Program-made: the position numbers and the translations under genes
In this document: one piece after another, positions 1 through 10,648 of the stretch
Position numbering within the stretch: the stretch's first letter is position 1
How the letters are laid out: every line of letters begins with the position of its first letter
Notes under the pieces: model-generated
What the model was told of the DNA's origin: nothing
The model's input: the letters and a program-made list of their open reading frames with translations, nothing else
Databases searched by the model: none
Source of the DNA: Pyxicephalus adspersus
Lineage: Eukaryota; Chordata; Amphibia; Anura; Pyxicephalidae
NCBI RefSeq assembly: GCF_032062135.1
Contig: NC_092859.1
Location: forward strand, 109,276,621 to 109,340,620
Direction: 5' to 3'
DNA: 64,000 bases

Positions 1-850
1 AAAAGACTTGAACCTGAAGTCAAGTCCAGGTGTGAGGCAAAGAGTCATACAAGAAAGAAAGAGATTCGGTAGAAGGTCCAAGGATGTGAAAGAGTTTTTG
101 GCAGGAAGAAAATGAGCCAGAAGTCAAACACAAGAGGTCAGTCAACCAGATATTTATTCCAAAAGGTTCAAATGGTTTGTGGTTGGAAGAAATCAAGCCA
201 ACAGTCAACCAAGGCAGCAGAGAGAAAATAGGTAGATGAAAAAGAGTCAGCAAGAGAAAATGAAGAACAAGCGCCTGCCCAAGAAATTAGAAAATATGTT
301 ATCAGAGAGAGTCGATTTATGCAGCTTTTGGTCAGGGTGGACGGTCAGGTGGGGTCAAGCTGAGAAATAGGCTATTGCAGTCTCAGCTTGTCCCATGAGG
401 TAGCAAAGTGCCAAAAAAGACACTAATTGCTTGGAGGGACATGCTTCCTGATCCTTCGCCGAGGAGGGAACGTTGATGCCACCGTTGTGTAAACAACCAG
501 ATTCTATGCCTGTATTATTCTGTTACTATACGCAGAAAATATGAAAACTGCTTTGGCCTCAAAAGGTAGAAAATGTGAGCATGATCCAGAGCATCCATAA
601 GCACTCAAGAATTTCCTTGCCAATGTTTACAAAAGCTGCTATGCCTGACTATTCAGAACACTTGCCCCTTAAAATGATATTAAAGCTAGATTATACCACC
701 TCCCAGAGATATAACACCAAAAAAGAAATTAAATCCCCACACATGCTTCCAGAAAAATATATCTAATCTATGGGAATGGATCTCCCCTCCCCCTTTTTAC
801 CCCTGCAACAAGTACCCCTCCTTTCTTGCCCTTCATCTCTATTATCTCAT
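1..850. other. Gene-free, unrecognised sequence
   Basis: No coding exon or known repeat is recognised. Bases 1-290 are purine-rich on the plus strand, with recurring GTCAACC and AAGTCAA words. The 300-500 stretch is slightly richer in G+C and could be the edge of an LTR-like repeat, but I cannot show ends. The small open frames here have no recognisable protein features. Confidence 0.5.
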
Positions 851-851
851 A

Positions 852-1313
852 CAGGTTACATATGAGATAGGGACTGTAGGTTTTTTCTTAAATTATATTT
901 GTATGTAAGTCGGAACAGGTACATTATTTAAATAAATGCAATTAGGACAGATGTTTGTCTCAACATATTATTAGGCAGCATGGTGTCAGTTACTGAATAA
1001 AATCCTCACTGTGAGTTAATCACAAACAAAGCAAGAAAAAAAAAACTTTATGGAGCCTAGACATTCATTAACTTCTGGAGCAAGCTGTGCTTTTATTTGC
1101 AAAAAGAAACAACTGCAGAGTTTGTCTTGGTTATTACAAAGAGTTACAAGATGTTACAGATCAGCTCAGCTCTCAAGATCACCCACAACCTCAGCTGCGT
1201 TTAGCAAAAGATTTCTTCTGCAAGTCATGCAAACCACCCACCTCCCCTCTCCAAGCCTCCGTCCTGCACACGAGGGAGCAGGGAAGCCTCCGTTTGTATC
1301 TCCACATTAGGTT
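852..1313 (-). mobile_element. Short non-autonomous DNA element, inverted copy of 41193-41682
   Basis: Read on the minus strand, this segment follows the element at 41193-41682 almost end to end. Shared landmarks are AGCAGGGAAGCC, the GATTTCTTCTGCAAGTCATG block, the AACTCTGCAGTTG block and AACAGGTACATTATTT. The outer terminal repeat CAGGTAGTC seen in the other copy is missing or decayed here. The overlapping open frames at 1050-1376 are repeat sequence and not genes. The size and end structure suit a Tc1/mariner-pogo (Tigger-like) MITE; that class assignment is an inference. Confidence 0.7.
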
Positions 1314-2228
1314 GGTAGTGATTACACTGTAGCTTGGTGTTTGGCTCCACTGTTTTATCTTCCGTTTTATCGGCATCCATTTACAGGCATAACAGGTGAG
1401 CTCTGTGGCTGTGCTCGCCTAGCTATGAGTCTGACAGCTAGAGGCATGCGCAGTCTGCTCTGAGCTGTCATCATTAGTATTGGGATATGCATCTTTAACC
1501 AGTAAAGAGGAGAAGCTGGGACCTGATAGAGATGGAGTTTGAAGGGGTAATTCTTATTGGATGCATGAGGTGTTAACTTTGGAAGGGGTCGGGAACAATT
1601 AGTAGCAGAGAGCACTATAAAAAAAAACATATCCTGAATTCATATTTGCAACAAAGTAACGTGAGCTCCCTCTAGCAGGAGAGTGTAGAAGCACTATATG
1701 CAGATCATTTTCACTGCAAGTCCTAATGGTGAGTATTTTACCTTAACATTATCAATTCTGCTGTTCCTGTTTAGTTTTCTAATAGTTTGTGGGTAACACT
1801 TTGTGAAAGTTCTACCCATATATGATTTGGAGTATCATTTTTCAAAAGATTTTTTTTTCCATTGGTTCAATAATTATGGCATCTAATGTTTGAAGCATAT
1901 AATTTTTACCATTTGTTGATGCTTGTTTTTTATTTATGAGACAGCATCTATAGTTGGTTAATTCTTTCATTATTGTTATTTAGGTCCCTACTCTTAGTCT
2001 GGGACAATATTTAATGGTGGCTTTGTACTACATACCCCTTTAAAGTTGAAAGGTTTTACCTATACTTTGTGATTCTCAGTTTATATCTGTGTTTCAACCA
2101 ACAGTAATTATATGGATTTTTTTTACAGCATTTCATTTATTTTGCATATCACATAGCACTATTTTGTAGATATTTATGGAATTATTTTGTTTAAATGTAG
2201 CATAGAAAATTAGTCTATGATATTGTTT
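1314..2228. other. Gene-free, A+T-rich sequence
   Basis: No coding region or repeat is recognised. The part beyond about 1740 is very A+T-rich with T tracts. Confidence 0.5.
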
Positions 2229-2265
2229 ACCCTGAAGAAGCAGTTCTTCCGTGAAATGCGTCTGG
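2229..2265 (+). ncRNA. Hammerhead-ribozyme-like module, decayed
   Basis: The order is CTGAAGA (2232-2238), one extra A, a weak hairpin GCAG/CCGT, then GAAA (2253-2256), TGCG and a GTC cleavage-type triplet (2260-2262). Stem II has one mismatch and one G-U pair. Relative to the 16.3-kb copy (GCGG/CCGC), both changes are of the C-to-T or G-to-A type. Stem I is weakened because T replaces G at the first position after the cleavage site. It is probably an inactive relic of the module best kept at 25.54 and 25.87 kb. Confidence 0.45.
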
Positions 2266-2892
2266 ACAAAGTAAATATCTGACTGAAACATCAAGTTGTT
2301 TGGCCCGTCATATGGATTTTCTTTTTAAACAATATGTACCACGCATACTTTTTTGATGAAGTCGTTGAATAACAATATACAAGTCTGTTTTGAAGTTGTG
2401 AGCATACAAAGTCCTGCAATGCTTCTTTTTACTCCCGCATGTTAAGGGCTTAAATGTCTTTTTTGGTACAAAAGCTGCTATCAAACATTGACTATCCCAC
2501 CTATAAACAACTCACGGCTATACACCCACTAACAGAAACTTACTCCAGTCAGCTCTCAGATGCAAATTATTCCCCAGTTGGATACCATTATTCTATCTCT
2601 TACACAATACACGGATAACTTTTATTCACAACTGAGACACCTCTGCCCTTCCTGTGACAGTCATGGGAATTTGCTGTGCTTAATACATACAACAGCTAGG
2701 AAAATGACGAAGGGGGAGCTCACTAATTGACTTGACACAAAGTATACAATTGCATATTTTAAAAAAGTTAGGGGATCCAAAACACACCTACACTTTTCTG
2801 TTGTGGTGTGCTTCAAACACATATGTTTGCAGGGTGCACTGGTTTTGCGTTGTTAGGCACTGCAATAATACAGGGTAAATTTGGAATCATGT
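2266..2892. other. Gene-free, unrecognised sequence
   Basis: Nothing is recognised. The first part may be the body of whatever repeat carries the upstream ribozyme-like module. Confidence 0.45.
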
Positions 2893-3485
2893 TGTGCATT
2901 TAATAAACAGTATTTATATATATCAACATATTTCACAGCACTGTACATTAAATAGGGGTTGCAAAAGACAGACAGATACAGACAGTGACACAGGAGGAGG
3001 AGAGGACCCTGCACATAAGAGCTTACAATCTAAGAGATGGGAAAGTATCACACAATAGGATGGGGGGATATGGAATGGTGGGTGAATTATGAAGGTTTTT
3101 AGAGACAGAAGAGAACAGGTTGGCAAGCTTGAAAGTATAAATTTTGAGTACAACTTTAAATGAACAGAACATAGAAGCAACCCAAATAGGATGTGGAAGA
3201 CCATTCCAGAGAGTTGGGGCAGCTCTAGAAAAGTCTTAGAGCTTTGCATGTGATGAGGTTATAAAAGAAGAAGTCATTAGTAGGTCATTGAAGGAGTGAA
3301 ATGGGGGGTGTATTTTTCTCTCAGTGAAGAATGATAAGTAGGACAAGAGCTGTGGAGAGATTTGAAGGATGCTTTGACTCTAAGGTGAAATGGAAGCCAA
3401 TAAAGAGAACTACAAAGAGAGACAGTGGAAGAGGAGTAGTGGGAAAGATGGATAATCTAGCTGCAGCATTCACAACACAGCTCAA
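2893..3485 (-). mobile_element. 3' end of an L2/Rex1-type LINE: C-terminal ORF and tail
   Basis: On the minus strand, broken frames encode the C-terminal part of a CR1-superclade (L2/Rex1-like) LINE polyprotein. Visible blocks are NAAARLSI, LYWLPFHLRVKASFK, LWNGLPHPIWVA and FKVVLKIYTFKLA, in the order expected downstream of the reverse transcriptase fingers and palm. The stop is followed by a short 3' UTR. The element ends in TATATAAATACTG-type sequence, like the LINE tail at 54991-55245. Several frameshifts and stops show it is dead. It belongs with the reverse-transcriptase piece at 4306-5270; an unrelated relic separates the two. Confidence 0.75.
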
Positions 3486-4305
3486 CAAAAAAGAAAATTT
3501 TTTCACTTGCCAAGGTTATTTCAAAATAATTAGTGTATTTCAGGTCTGCTGAATCCAGAAATGTCATCAGTTTTATTGAACTGGCTTTAGTTCTTGTGAT
3601 ACAGGAATCAGATGATATTACCAAAAACAAATGTTAACACAGCATATTATTATCAATCTTTATTTACAATGATGTTTTGCATTTCATATATTAAATGTAG
3701 CTATATTTTCATGAAACTCATTTGCCTTCTTTTTATTCAAACATTTTCTTTTTTACAGAAATAGGAGTTATTACGGCGAGAGCCCAAAAATCATCATAAT
3801 GATTTTTCTTTTGTGCTGTGAATGTAAAAGGTTTCAATCATTACAAGAAAAACAAGTTGAAGTACCCTGATTTGGAATCAGCAAGACAACCGGTGCCGCA
3901 TGGTGCTGATGTTCACATACCAGTGTTCAGTACACTCCCTGATATTCCTGTATCTGGCATGAAGGATATACAGGGTTTGGAGTGTAATCCAGGAGTCAGC
4001 AGTGGAAGTGAATATATTCATCAAACCAGCAGTTCTCTCAAGAAGAGTTCAATGATTTAATACATGACCTAACTTCCTACTTGGACAGAAAAGTGGATAC
4101 ACAAAGTACCCATGTTTCATCTGCTTGTGGAACAGTAGAGCCAAGGATCACTGGAAAAAAGTGACATGGCCTCCGAGGGAAAACATGAAAAAAGACGCAG
4201 TGAACATCATTAATGAGCCAATGGTTGACAAAGAAAAAATCAATTTCCCTCCACTTCACATAAAGTTGGGATTAATTAATGAAGCAATTTGTAAGAGCTC
4301 TGAAT
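3486..4305 (+). pseudogene. Relic of an uncharacterised multi-copy CxxC protein family (copy 1)
   Basis: Plus-strand frames between about 3762 and 4300 carry pieces of the same family as the minus-strand copy at 14829-15690. The first piece contains NKLKYPDLESARQPVPHGAD and VHIPVF, parallel to NIEYPGLVAHSDEIPVPVF in the other copy. The second piece (4125-4300) contains MWNSRAKDHW, NEPMVDKEKINFPPLHIK and LGLI. The first residues (MWNSRA) match the CMWD point where the other copy stops, so this copy preserves sequence beyond it. The middle, covering the VLLHN to YPCYLC region, is deleted. A frameshift lies near 3815, after RREPKNHHND. Bases 3486-3760 are A+T-rich and end in a pyrimidine tract plus AG, which looks like a splice acceptor before the first piece. 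I recall the family only as repeated hypothetical proteins in many animal genomes. Function is unknown; transposon origin is inferred from copy number and its position inside a LINE. Confidence 0.6.
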
Positions 4306-5270
4306 TTTACAGGTAAAGGAGAGGGCAGAATCGAAGGTGGCACCAAGATGGAGTTCATGATTTGGATTAAAAGGCGGTTATCAACAGTGGATTAAAGATC
4401 TAGGAGGAGGGAAAAGTTGCCTTGTGACTTAGCTCTGATGAGGTCATTGGCCACTTTAGTAAGGTCTGTTTCAGTGGAATGGAGAATTTTGGTATTCAGG
4501 TAGTATTCAGGTAGTCAGTGAGCCTTTTATAGACAAGGTGCTCAAGAACTTTAGAAACATATGGGAGAAGGAGAATGATACGGTAGCTAGAAGGTAGGGA
4601 GATGTTCAGTGAAGGTTTCTTCAAGATAGGTAGAATAATGGCAGAGGGGTAGATATCAGTAGAAAGGGAGAGGTTGAATAGCTCAGTTAGTGTGAGGGAC
4701 AGGGGTAGAGTGGTACGATGGAAATGGAGATAGATAGTTAATTGAGATGATAGGAGAACAGGGGTGAGGGAGGTTAGTGATGATTTACCTGTGGAAGGGG
4801 TAGAGACAGTTGGAGTGGTAGTTGTAGGTGGGGCAGGTGTGAGTTTTAGGAGGGAGTAAATTGTTGAGAAGAGGCTGCATGGGTTGGAAACCTGAAAGGA
4901 TATGACAGCGGAGAAAATATTTTGCTTGGCGACAGTGAGTGCAGTGTTAAGGTGTTGCAGTGTGGCTTTGTAGTCCATAAAGTCAGTGCAGGGGCCAGAT
5001 CTTCTCCACTCGCGCTCAACTGCATGAGCAGTCTTTTGTGGACGTTTGGTGTGATTGTTGTGCCAAGGTCGGGGGTTAGCAGGACGGGGGTAGCGGAAGG
5101 AGGCAGGGGCAAGTTTATCCAGAACCAAAGAGAGTGAGGTTGAACTAAGTGGTAGCTTTATCTGGATATGAGAGAGACTGGGGGTTAGGGACATAAGGCA
5201 ATTTGAGAATAGGTTGAATGTAAAGTATGTACCACTATACAGTATGTTCAAGTGTTCGCGGTGCAAAATA
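4306..5270 (-). pseudogene. L2/Rex1-type LINE: endonuclease-RT linker and start of reverse transcriptase
   Basis: A 256-codon minus-strand frame (5266 to 4496) encodes the linker and the start of the reverse transcriptase. PILKKPSLNISLPSSYR and YVSKVLEHLVYKRLTDYL match the first RT blocks of L2/Rex1 LINEs. The upstream part (VEREWRRSGPCTDFMDYKAT) matches the linker after the AP endonuclease. After a frame change, minus-strand sequence below 4500 continues with TETDLTKVANDLIRAKSQGN and FSLLLDL, the entry to the first catalytic block. It then jumps by deletion to LGATFDSALSFT, which lies well after the catalytic palm. Both catalytic aspartate motifs are therefore lost or interrupted. The endonuclease domain is not visible upstream, so the copy is 5'-truncated near 5270. 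It is a dead copy. Confidence 0.75.
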
Positions 5271-6336
5271 AAAATGCAAACATAAGTTTATGAATCTATA
5301 CATCTTGTCTATTTGAATTGCAATGGCTTGTTTGCATTTCAATGTAAAAAATTCACATATCTTAGCGGTTCTGCTGCTGTTTTTAAGCTATGAAGAAATT
5401 TTAATACTGAAAATAAATGTTGTTGCATAATAACATTGTTATTTCTAAATATTCAATGCAAAAATACCTGTTTATCATTTTTATTATTGGTTATTTTTTA
5501 ATAAAGGCCTTGGGTAATAAAATGAGAGCTGCAAACAGTCTGAAGTGACATTTTTTTGTGCTAATACTTTTCTTTAGTAAAACTCTGTTCATCATTTTAG
5601 CAGGAAATGAAAAGGATGCAGTTTAAAATGTGTGCCTATTTTTTCATGTCATCCATACTAAATTAGGATTTGGCTTTAATATTTGTAGCATATTGGGTGC
5701 AAAACAGATTCAAGTGAGTCAGTGCAAAATGACAGATTCACTGTCATGCTTCAATCAATCTGACATCTCTTTGTTTTGTTACATTGCAAGACTTCCAACA
5801 CATCAGATGGTGGGAAATGTGGTCATATGGTGTGTAGTTAGTATGAATGTGTTTACCAGAAATCTGAAATTACTTGTCAGCTTTTGGGGTCAAAATTTGT
5901 GCAGTTATGCATACTTTAAGCCTTTGAAAATTATTCATTTTATTTTAAGCCTATAACACAGGAAAAAAGCACTAAAAAATAAAGTAATCAGAATGATGTC
6001 TCCCTTTTTCTACATATGTTATATGTATTTAGATTTGACTACACTTGGAAGTCTGTCTGTTATCTATACTTACCAGTTTTATGTTATTTTAATGGCAGTA
6101 GTGGGGATACATTTTCATAAGAAGAGTAACATTTGCAGGGTAAGAGTCATTATCAATAAGATGGAAATTAAAGTAAGGCTAGAGATCATCTTTAACTAAT
6201 ATTTCCATGGACAATTGGCTAGCTTGTTCCATTCTGCAGCAGAAATCATTATGAGCCTTTGGGCCTATGAGTCTGTGAGATCTACTGAAATAGCTTCCAA
6301 TTTTACAGGCCCGGGTATGGTAATGCAATCATTATG
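5271..6336. other. Gene-free, A+T-rich sequence
   Basis: No coding exon, RNA gene or repeat is recognised. A 108-codon open frame at 5630-5956 has ordinary A+T-rich composition and no domain-like motif. Confidence 0.5.
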
Positions 6337-7109
6337 TGTAGGGCTCTGGTCCCACAACAGTTCTTGCCAGACACAAGTCCCCCAATCTAACGCTGTACTC
6401 TTTGCCTCCCGCTCAACCTCGGGAGGATAGTTGCACTATCCCAGCACACAGTTGCCCTCAGGACTTCTGTGCACAAGGGATGGTGTATGCGAAGGACTGA
6501 TAGGACCAGCAGCCCCCAGATGATGCAGTATCAGGATTCCTGAAGAGACAAGTGCAGAATACAGGGCCAGGTAATTTGCAGGTAATCAGTCTACCAGATG
6601 AGGTATACAAGGGCCAGACAAAAGAGTGGTGGTCACAGGCAAACGGTCAGTCCAGGCAGCATACACTCACAGGGTCAGAAACAGGCAAAATCAGCAACAG
6701 TAAATCACACTCCAGAAAAAAGTTAGCCCAGCTCAACGCTGCAACAGGCACTGGGGCCTGTGAGCAGAAAGGCTTTAAAGCCCTAGCAGCCAATGACAGC
6801 ACAGGACACAGTCAGAAACTAATCTGCCTCTAAAAGCCCCTTCAGCTGTGCACAGCCTTACAGTGCCCCTGATTCATCAATAAAATCCGCGAATACGAAT
6901 GCACAAGCGATCATCCGATTCTGCTTGATGAATCAGGGGCAGTGTGTGCAGGTATATCTCAGGTTGCATGTCTAAAATGAAGCAGGGGCTGCTGCTATTT
7001 CTTTGTTCTTCTTGCTACTGCAATTGACATTGCTGGAAAGAATTGAGGTGGTTTGCTACTGCGATGGCTCACAGCAGGGGATCGCCAACCAGATAAGCAT
7101 CTCCTACCA
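6337..7109 (+). mobile_element. LTR-like dispersed repeat (copy 1), carrying a nested foldback
   Basis: The sequence shares ordered blocks with 44046-44457: GCTCTGGTC near the start, CCCCAATCTAAC, CAGCCAATG, GAAGCAGGGG, GCTGCTGCTAT, and GATAAGCATCTCCTA at the end. It begins TGTAGGG and ends CCTACCA, giving TG...CA ends. The flanking 5-mers TTATG and GTATG match at four of five positions, as expected of a target duplication. The size, ends and absence of coding suggest a solo LTR, though no internal region is present to confirm it. Copy 2 lacks about 270 bases from the middle. Confidence 0.5.
6864..6941. repeat. Small foldback element nested in the LTR-like repeat
   Basis: A perfect 17-bp inverted repeat (TGCCCCTGATTCATCAA at 6864-6880 and its complement at 6925-6941) encloses 44 bases. 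The related repeat at 44 kb lacks it at the matching position, so it inserted after the host repeat had spread. Confidence 0.75.
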
Positions 7110-7775
7110 GTATGTTAGATAGATTAAAATATAAAAATGAGCAAATAAAATTCATCTTTGTCTCTGAGATCTTGTTCCTGAGCTGTAGCTTCTGTACCTG
7201 ACGTTGACTGTTACATACATTCACACCCTAGCTTCATCTACAGGGGCAGGGACTGACATCACATGATGCCTCAATCTGCTGTGCAAGCTTTCTTGTCTCC
7301 AAAGGCTTGCTGAATAAGCAGAGTACATTGTGGCTTTGGCTGAGCCTGCTATAGCACATCCACCAGTGGAACTTCTGGGCAATTCTAGGGTTCTGCAGAA
7401 AACCTGCTTTAGTCAGATAAAAATTTTAACAATATTTATTAGCATATTTGGACTCTTTTTTTATATATATATATAGTAATGTTATAATGAATAATATAAA
7501 ATTACATGATGGTTCCACCAATGGTGTCTGACCTGTGCACCAGATAAGTGAGCCAATATTTTACCAGGGCTGTTGCAAGAATGTACCGTATTAGGGCAGA
7601 CATTTGATGCCCTCCCTTCAAAACAGCACTCCAATGATGATTGGTTTAAGGCATAGCTTGGCCATACCAAAGAAATACATACCTTACCTGACCCTTTGCC
7701 AGTGAACCAGTCAGAAAGTTCTTCAATGTGCAATATTCATATACAAATAACTTATTCATGTGCATGCTAGAATAA
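7110..7775. other. Gene-free sequence with a short AT microsatellite
   Basis: Nothing coding is recognised. A short TA run sits at about 7458-7475. Confidence 0.5.
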
Positions 7776-7947
7776 TGGGCATAATTTAATCAAGCTCTCC
7801 ATGTCTAGAGAGGATACACTTTCATCAGTGAAGCTAGGTGATCCAGCAACCCTTCAAAGTCATTTTTTATTTGCTAACAAATGTTTTAAATCCTGGACCA
7901 GAAACATTTCAAGTTTGCCTTCGAGAGCTTTAATAAAGCAGGCCCAA
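7776..7947. mobile_element. Palindromic MITE, copy 1 of the GGGCCTGATTTAATAAAGC family
   Basis: The two halves are near-complements. The left half runs TTTAATCAAGCTCTCC, then ACACTTTCATCAGTGAAGC and GGTGATCCAGCAA. The right half returns through TCCTGGACCAG and ends GAGAGCTTTAATAAAGC, AGGCCCAA. The family recurs six more times in this window (10538, 52843, 54689, 54918, 59581 and 59971). It has no coding capacity. Confidence 0.8.
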
Positions 7948-8955
7948 TGTCTTTAAAAAAGGGTTTAATATTAATAGTACCAACACATTCTTAAAAAGAT
8001 CCTGTCAATAAAAGATTATCATACATTTGGACATATAATGTAAGAAAATGCAGTTGATACAGTATAAAAGAATTATAGAAACCCTGTTAAATCCTTTCAT
8101 TGTAAAAATGTTATATATAATAGCAATTTTAGCATGGATAGAATTAATGAATATACAAATTTAGGTCATATGAAGCAGAGTTCATACAAAAAAGAATGAT
8201 TTGGGTGAAAGTCCTAATTCCAAATATAAGTCTCTACAACATGTAATAGAGGAAGTATGGAAAAGGAAAGAAAAACAAGGATAAAATGAGTAAATGTGTT
8301 TGTGTGAGGGGGGGGGGGGGGGGGGAAAAAAAAGGAAAAAGAGGTGTAGGGGGAGGAAAGAGAAAAAAAGAGGACAAGGTGAAATGGTAGTAAGGGGACG
8401 GGGAGGAGAACAGAAACTTAGCTATGACTGTAGCATGCTATGTGGCCCAAGACAGGGTACTGTACATAACCTATGCCTTGTTTAGTCAGCAAACAGTTGG
8501 TAAAGTCTATTGAGAAGTAATGAAAAGTCCATGCAGTCCAGGTCTTAGTAAAGGTGGTCGCTGCCCAGCACTAACAGGCTGTCTAACTGGCAAACATAAA
8601 TACGTTGTATGCCGGAAATAATAGGTATGCCAACCATAGTTTTAGAACGTTTGTAAGTAGGGCAGAAACACGCAAAAACCAGCTCCATGTGCACTGGAGT
8701 TACCTTTTCGCATAACAGAGTTATGTAAAGTATATAAGAAAAGTAAGGAAAGAAAAGACAAGCTTTTTGGCAGTATAGTGTGAAAACACTAATAGTTTAT
8801 TAACTTATGCTTTAGCCCTAGATAAAACATAGACCTTATATGCTACAGATCTGGGTTATACATCATAGTATCTAATTCTCAGGTTACAGGTTCAATCATC
8901 CTGATAAAGATATTAATTGTAGACATAAAAAGCAACTTGTGATTTTGGGTCCCAA
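7948..8955. other. Gene-free sequence
   Basis: No coding region is recognised. The only open frame of note (8294-8485) is an artefact of a G homopolymer and a purine-rich run. Confidence 0.5.
8308..8325 (+). repeat. 18-base G homopolymer followed by an A tract
   Basis: Eighteen consecutive G residues are followed by an eight-base A run and a purine-rich stretch to about 8415. It could form a G-quadruplex, and it is prone to sequencing error. Confidence 0.95.
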
Positions 8956-8996
8956 GGCCCGACGCGTTTCGCCAGCAAGGCTTCTTGAAGGGGTTA
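8956..8996 (-). ncRNA. Hammerhead-ribozyme-like module with altered first core box
   Basis: On the minus strand the 3' half is intact: a GCC/GGC stem with a short loop, GAAA, CGCGTC and GGG complementary to upstream CCC. The first box reads CTTCAAGA instead of CTGANGA, so the uridine-turn core is not canonical. Either a mutation broke it or it is a variant form of the module. Confidence 0.4.
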
Positions 8997-8998
8997 AT

Positions 8999-10537
8999 GT
9001 GATCACAAAGTTGGGGAAACAATACCAATAGATGGTGCAATCATTGTGCTTTAAAATCAAAGAAAAGGGAACCAGGGGAATATCCATGCTAGAGTATCCT
9101 CAAGTATCATACTGGATAGTTTTATAAAGATTTTAAGAGTAATAAATAAAGAGAAGTGTGTTAGGCTGCAATGGCAGTTGCATATTTCAATATATTATAA
9201 TTATAATAGAGTTATGTAAAGACTATACTTAGTTTAATTCCATTTTAAGATTACATATTTTTCCGGGGGGGGTAAAAGAGAGATTCTGTAACAAGCAATT
9301 AGAATCTACTCTTTGGAAGCTTATGAATAAAAAGGTATGTCTAGTGACAGTATCTCTTTTCAGGCATCTGTTATGTGTAGTCATTATATAAAAAAGTCTA
9401 ATGACAGTGAAACAAAAAACTAACTGAGAAAATAATCCACAAATAAAATAGTGAAGTATGCATCCACATTAATAATTATTTAGCCGAGAAGATAAAACAA
9501 CAGTTTTACCTTATTAAACAATAAAAAAAGTGTAAAGTATGTTAACAAGACTAAAATAAAAATGACTAAAATATGTTTTTAGGTCTAACTTAATCCTAAA
9601 ATCAATGTGTACTAGAAAAAATACAGGTATATCGTGTATGCCCTAATTATTACCAATTATATTATTTTAAAATCAACACCAAAAAGGTTTTTTTTTTTTC
9701 TTTATCATAGATTATGTACCTTTCCAAAATTAGTCACACCAATTATCACTGCATTACACTTCTAAGAGACTGCTGGGAACGTTGTCACTTTAGAAAGATT
9801 TACTCAAAATTATATGTTTTATAATTATAAGCCTGCTTTGTGTCTTGTTTTTCTAATAGTTACAATAGGCATTGTTGTATTATGTTCACAAACCAATGTT
9901 TAAATCATAGCACAGTGCTTTTAAAATGTAATAACAATTTTAAAACTCAGACAGCAAATCATTTCATATACACTAAGATTTATGTCAAACCTGCAATTCT
10001 GTTGCTGGCAACAACTCACCATCAAGAGGATCAGAGGACAAAAAATACCCACCTGCTTCTAGAGTGTTGCTCTCTTCCTGTGCACGTCAGATGAGTAGTT
10101 CTGCTTATCAGGATTGGGGATGAAATTAGGTTTTCAAATTTGGCTCTTGTGCCAGCTGATTTTTACTGTGGGAGCATAGTATTATAATACTTATAAGTAT
10201 TCAAAATCATCTGTGCTTTCTGCTGTCACAAGAGCTTAGTGAACTAAATTGTCTGCAAGTGCAGCAAATATTACAGCAAGCATTAGGAGGCACTGCTCAT
10301 GGTAGTGAGTACATCAAATAATCCATTATTTTCACTGCTTTCCTATTTGTTATAAGTAGGTCTGTTTCTTTGGTATGTTACTTGTTGCACAACCCAATTT
10401 GTACAAACACCCCTTTTAGCATAGGGAGTATATCTTAGCTATTAGAAAGTACTAACCTCCCATAATGCAGTTGTGCATGTTTGTGTATGTCGACCTTTAA
10501 AGCATGATACTGAGGAACATCATTTTAGAAATATAAT
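8999..10537. other. Gene-free, A+T-rich sequence
   Basis: Nothing coding or repetitive is recognised. A short G run occurs at about 9264-9271 and a T run near 9687-9699. Confidence 0.5.
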
Positions 10538-10605
10538 GTCTGATTTATTAAAGCCCTCCAAAACTGGAGAAGATATGCTTTCATCAGTGACCCTGGGTGT
10601 TCCAA
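10538..10605 (+). mobile_element. Half copy of the palindromic MITE family
   Basis: Only the left arm is present: GTCTGATTTATTAAAGCCC, then CTGGAGAAGATATG and TTTCATCAGTGACCCTGGGT. It breaks off shortly before the 3' boundary of the Tx1-type LINE. Confidence 0.65.
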
Positions 10606-10648
10606 AAAAGAAAGCTACAGGTTATTTCTTAAAACAGAAAGCTTCTGT

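Noticed and set aside
1050..1376. Overlapping open frames on both strands as possible small genes
   Set aside because: They lie inside a dispersed repeat whose inverse copy at 41.2-41.7 kb carries equivalent frames; composition, not coding, explains them.
3730..3775. Pyrimidine tract plus AG as a host splice acceptor
   Set aside because: The sequence after it is the broken, frameshifted copy 1 relic, with no matching donor or open exon; at most it is an intron boundary of the dead element.
5630..5956. 108-codon plus-strand open frame
   Set aside because: No domain, signal or homology-like motif; its length is compatible with chance in A+T-rich DNA.
8294..8485. Gly/Arg/Lys-rich open frame
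   Set aside because: Produced by the G18 run and purine-rich stretch.
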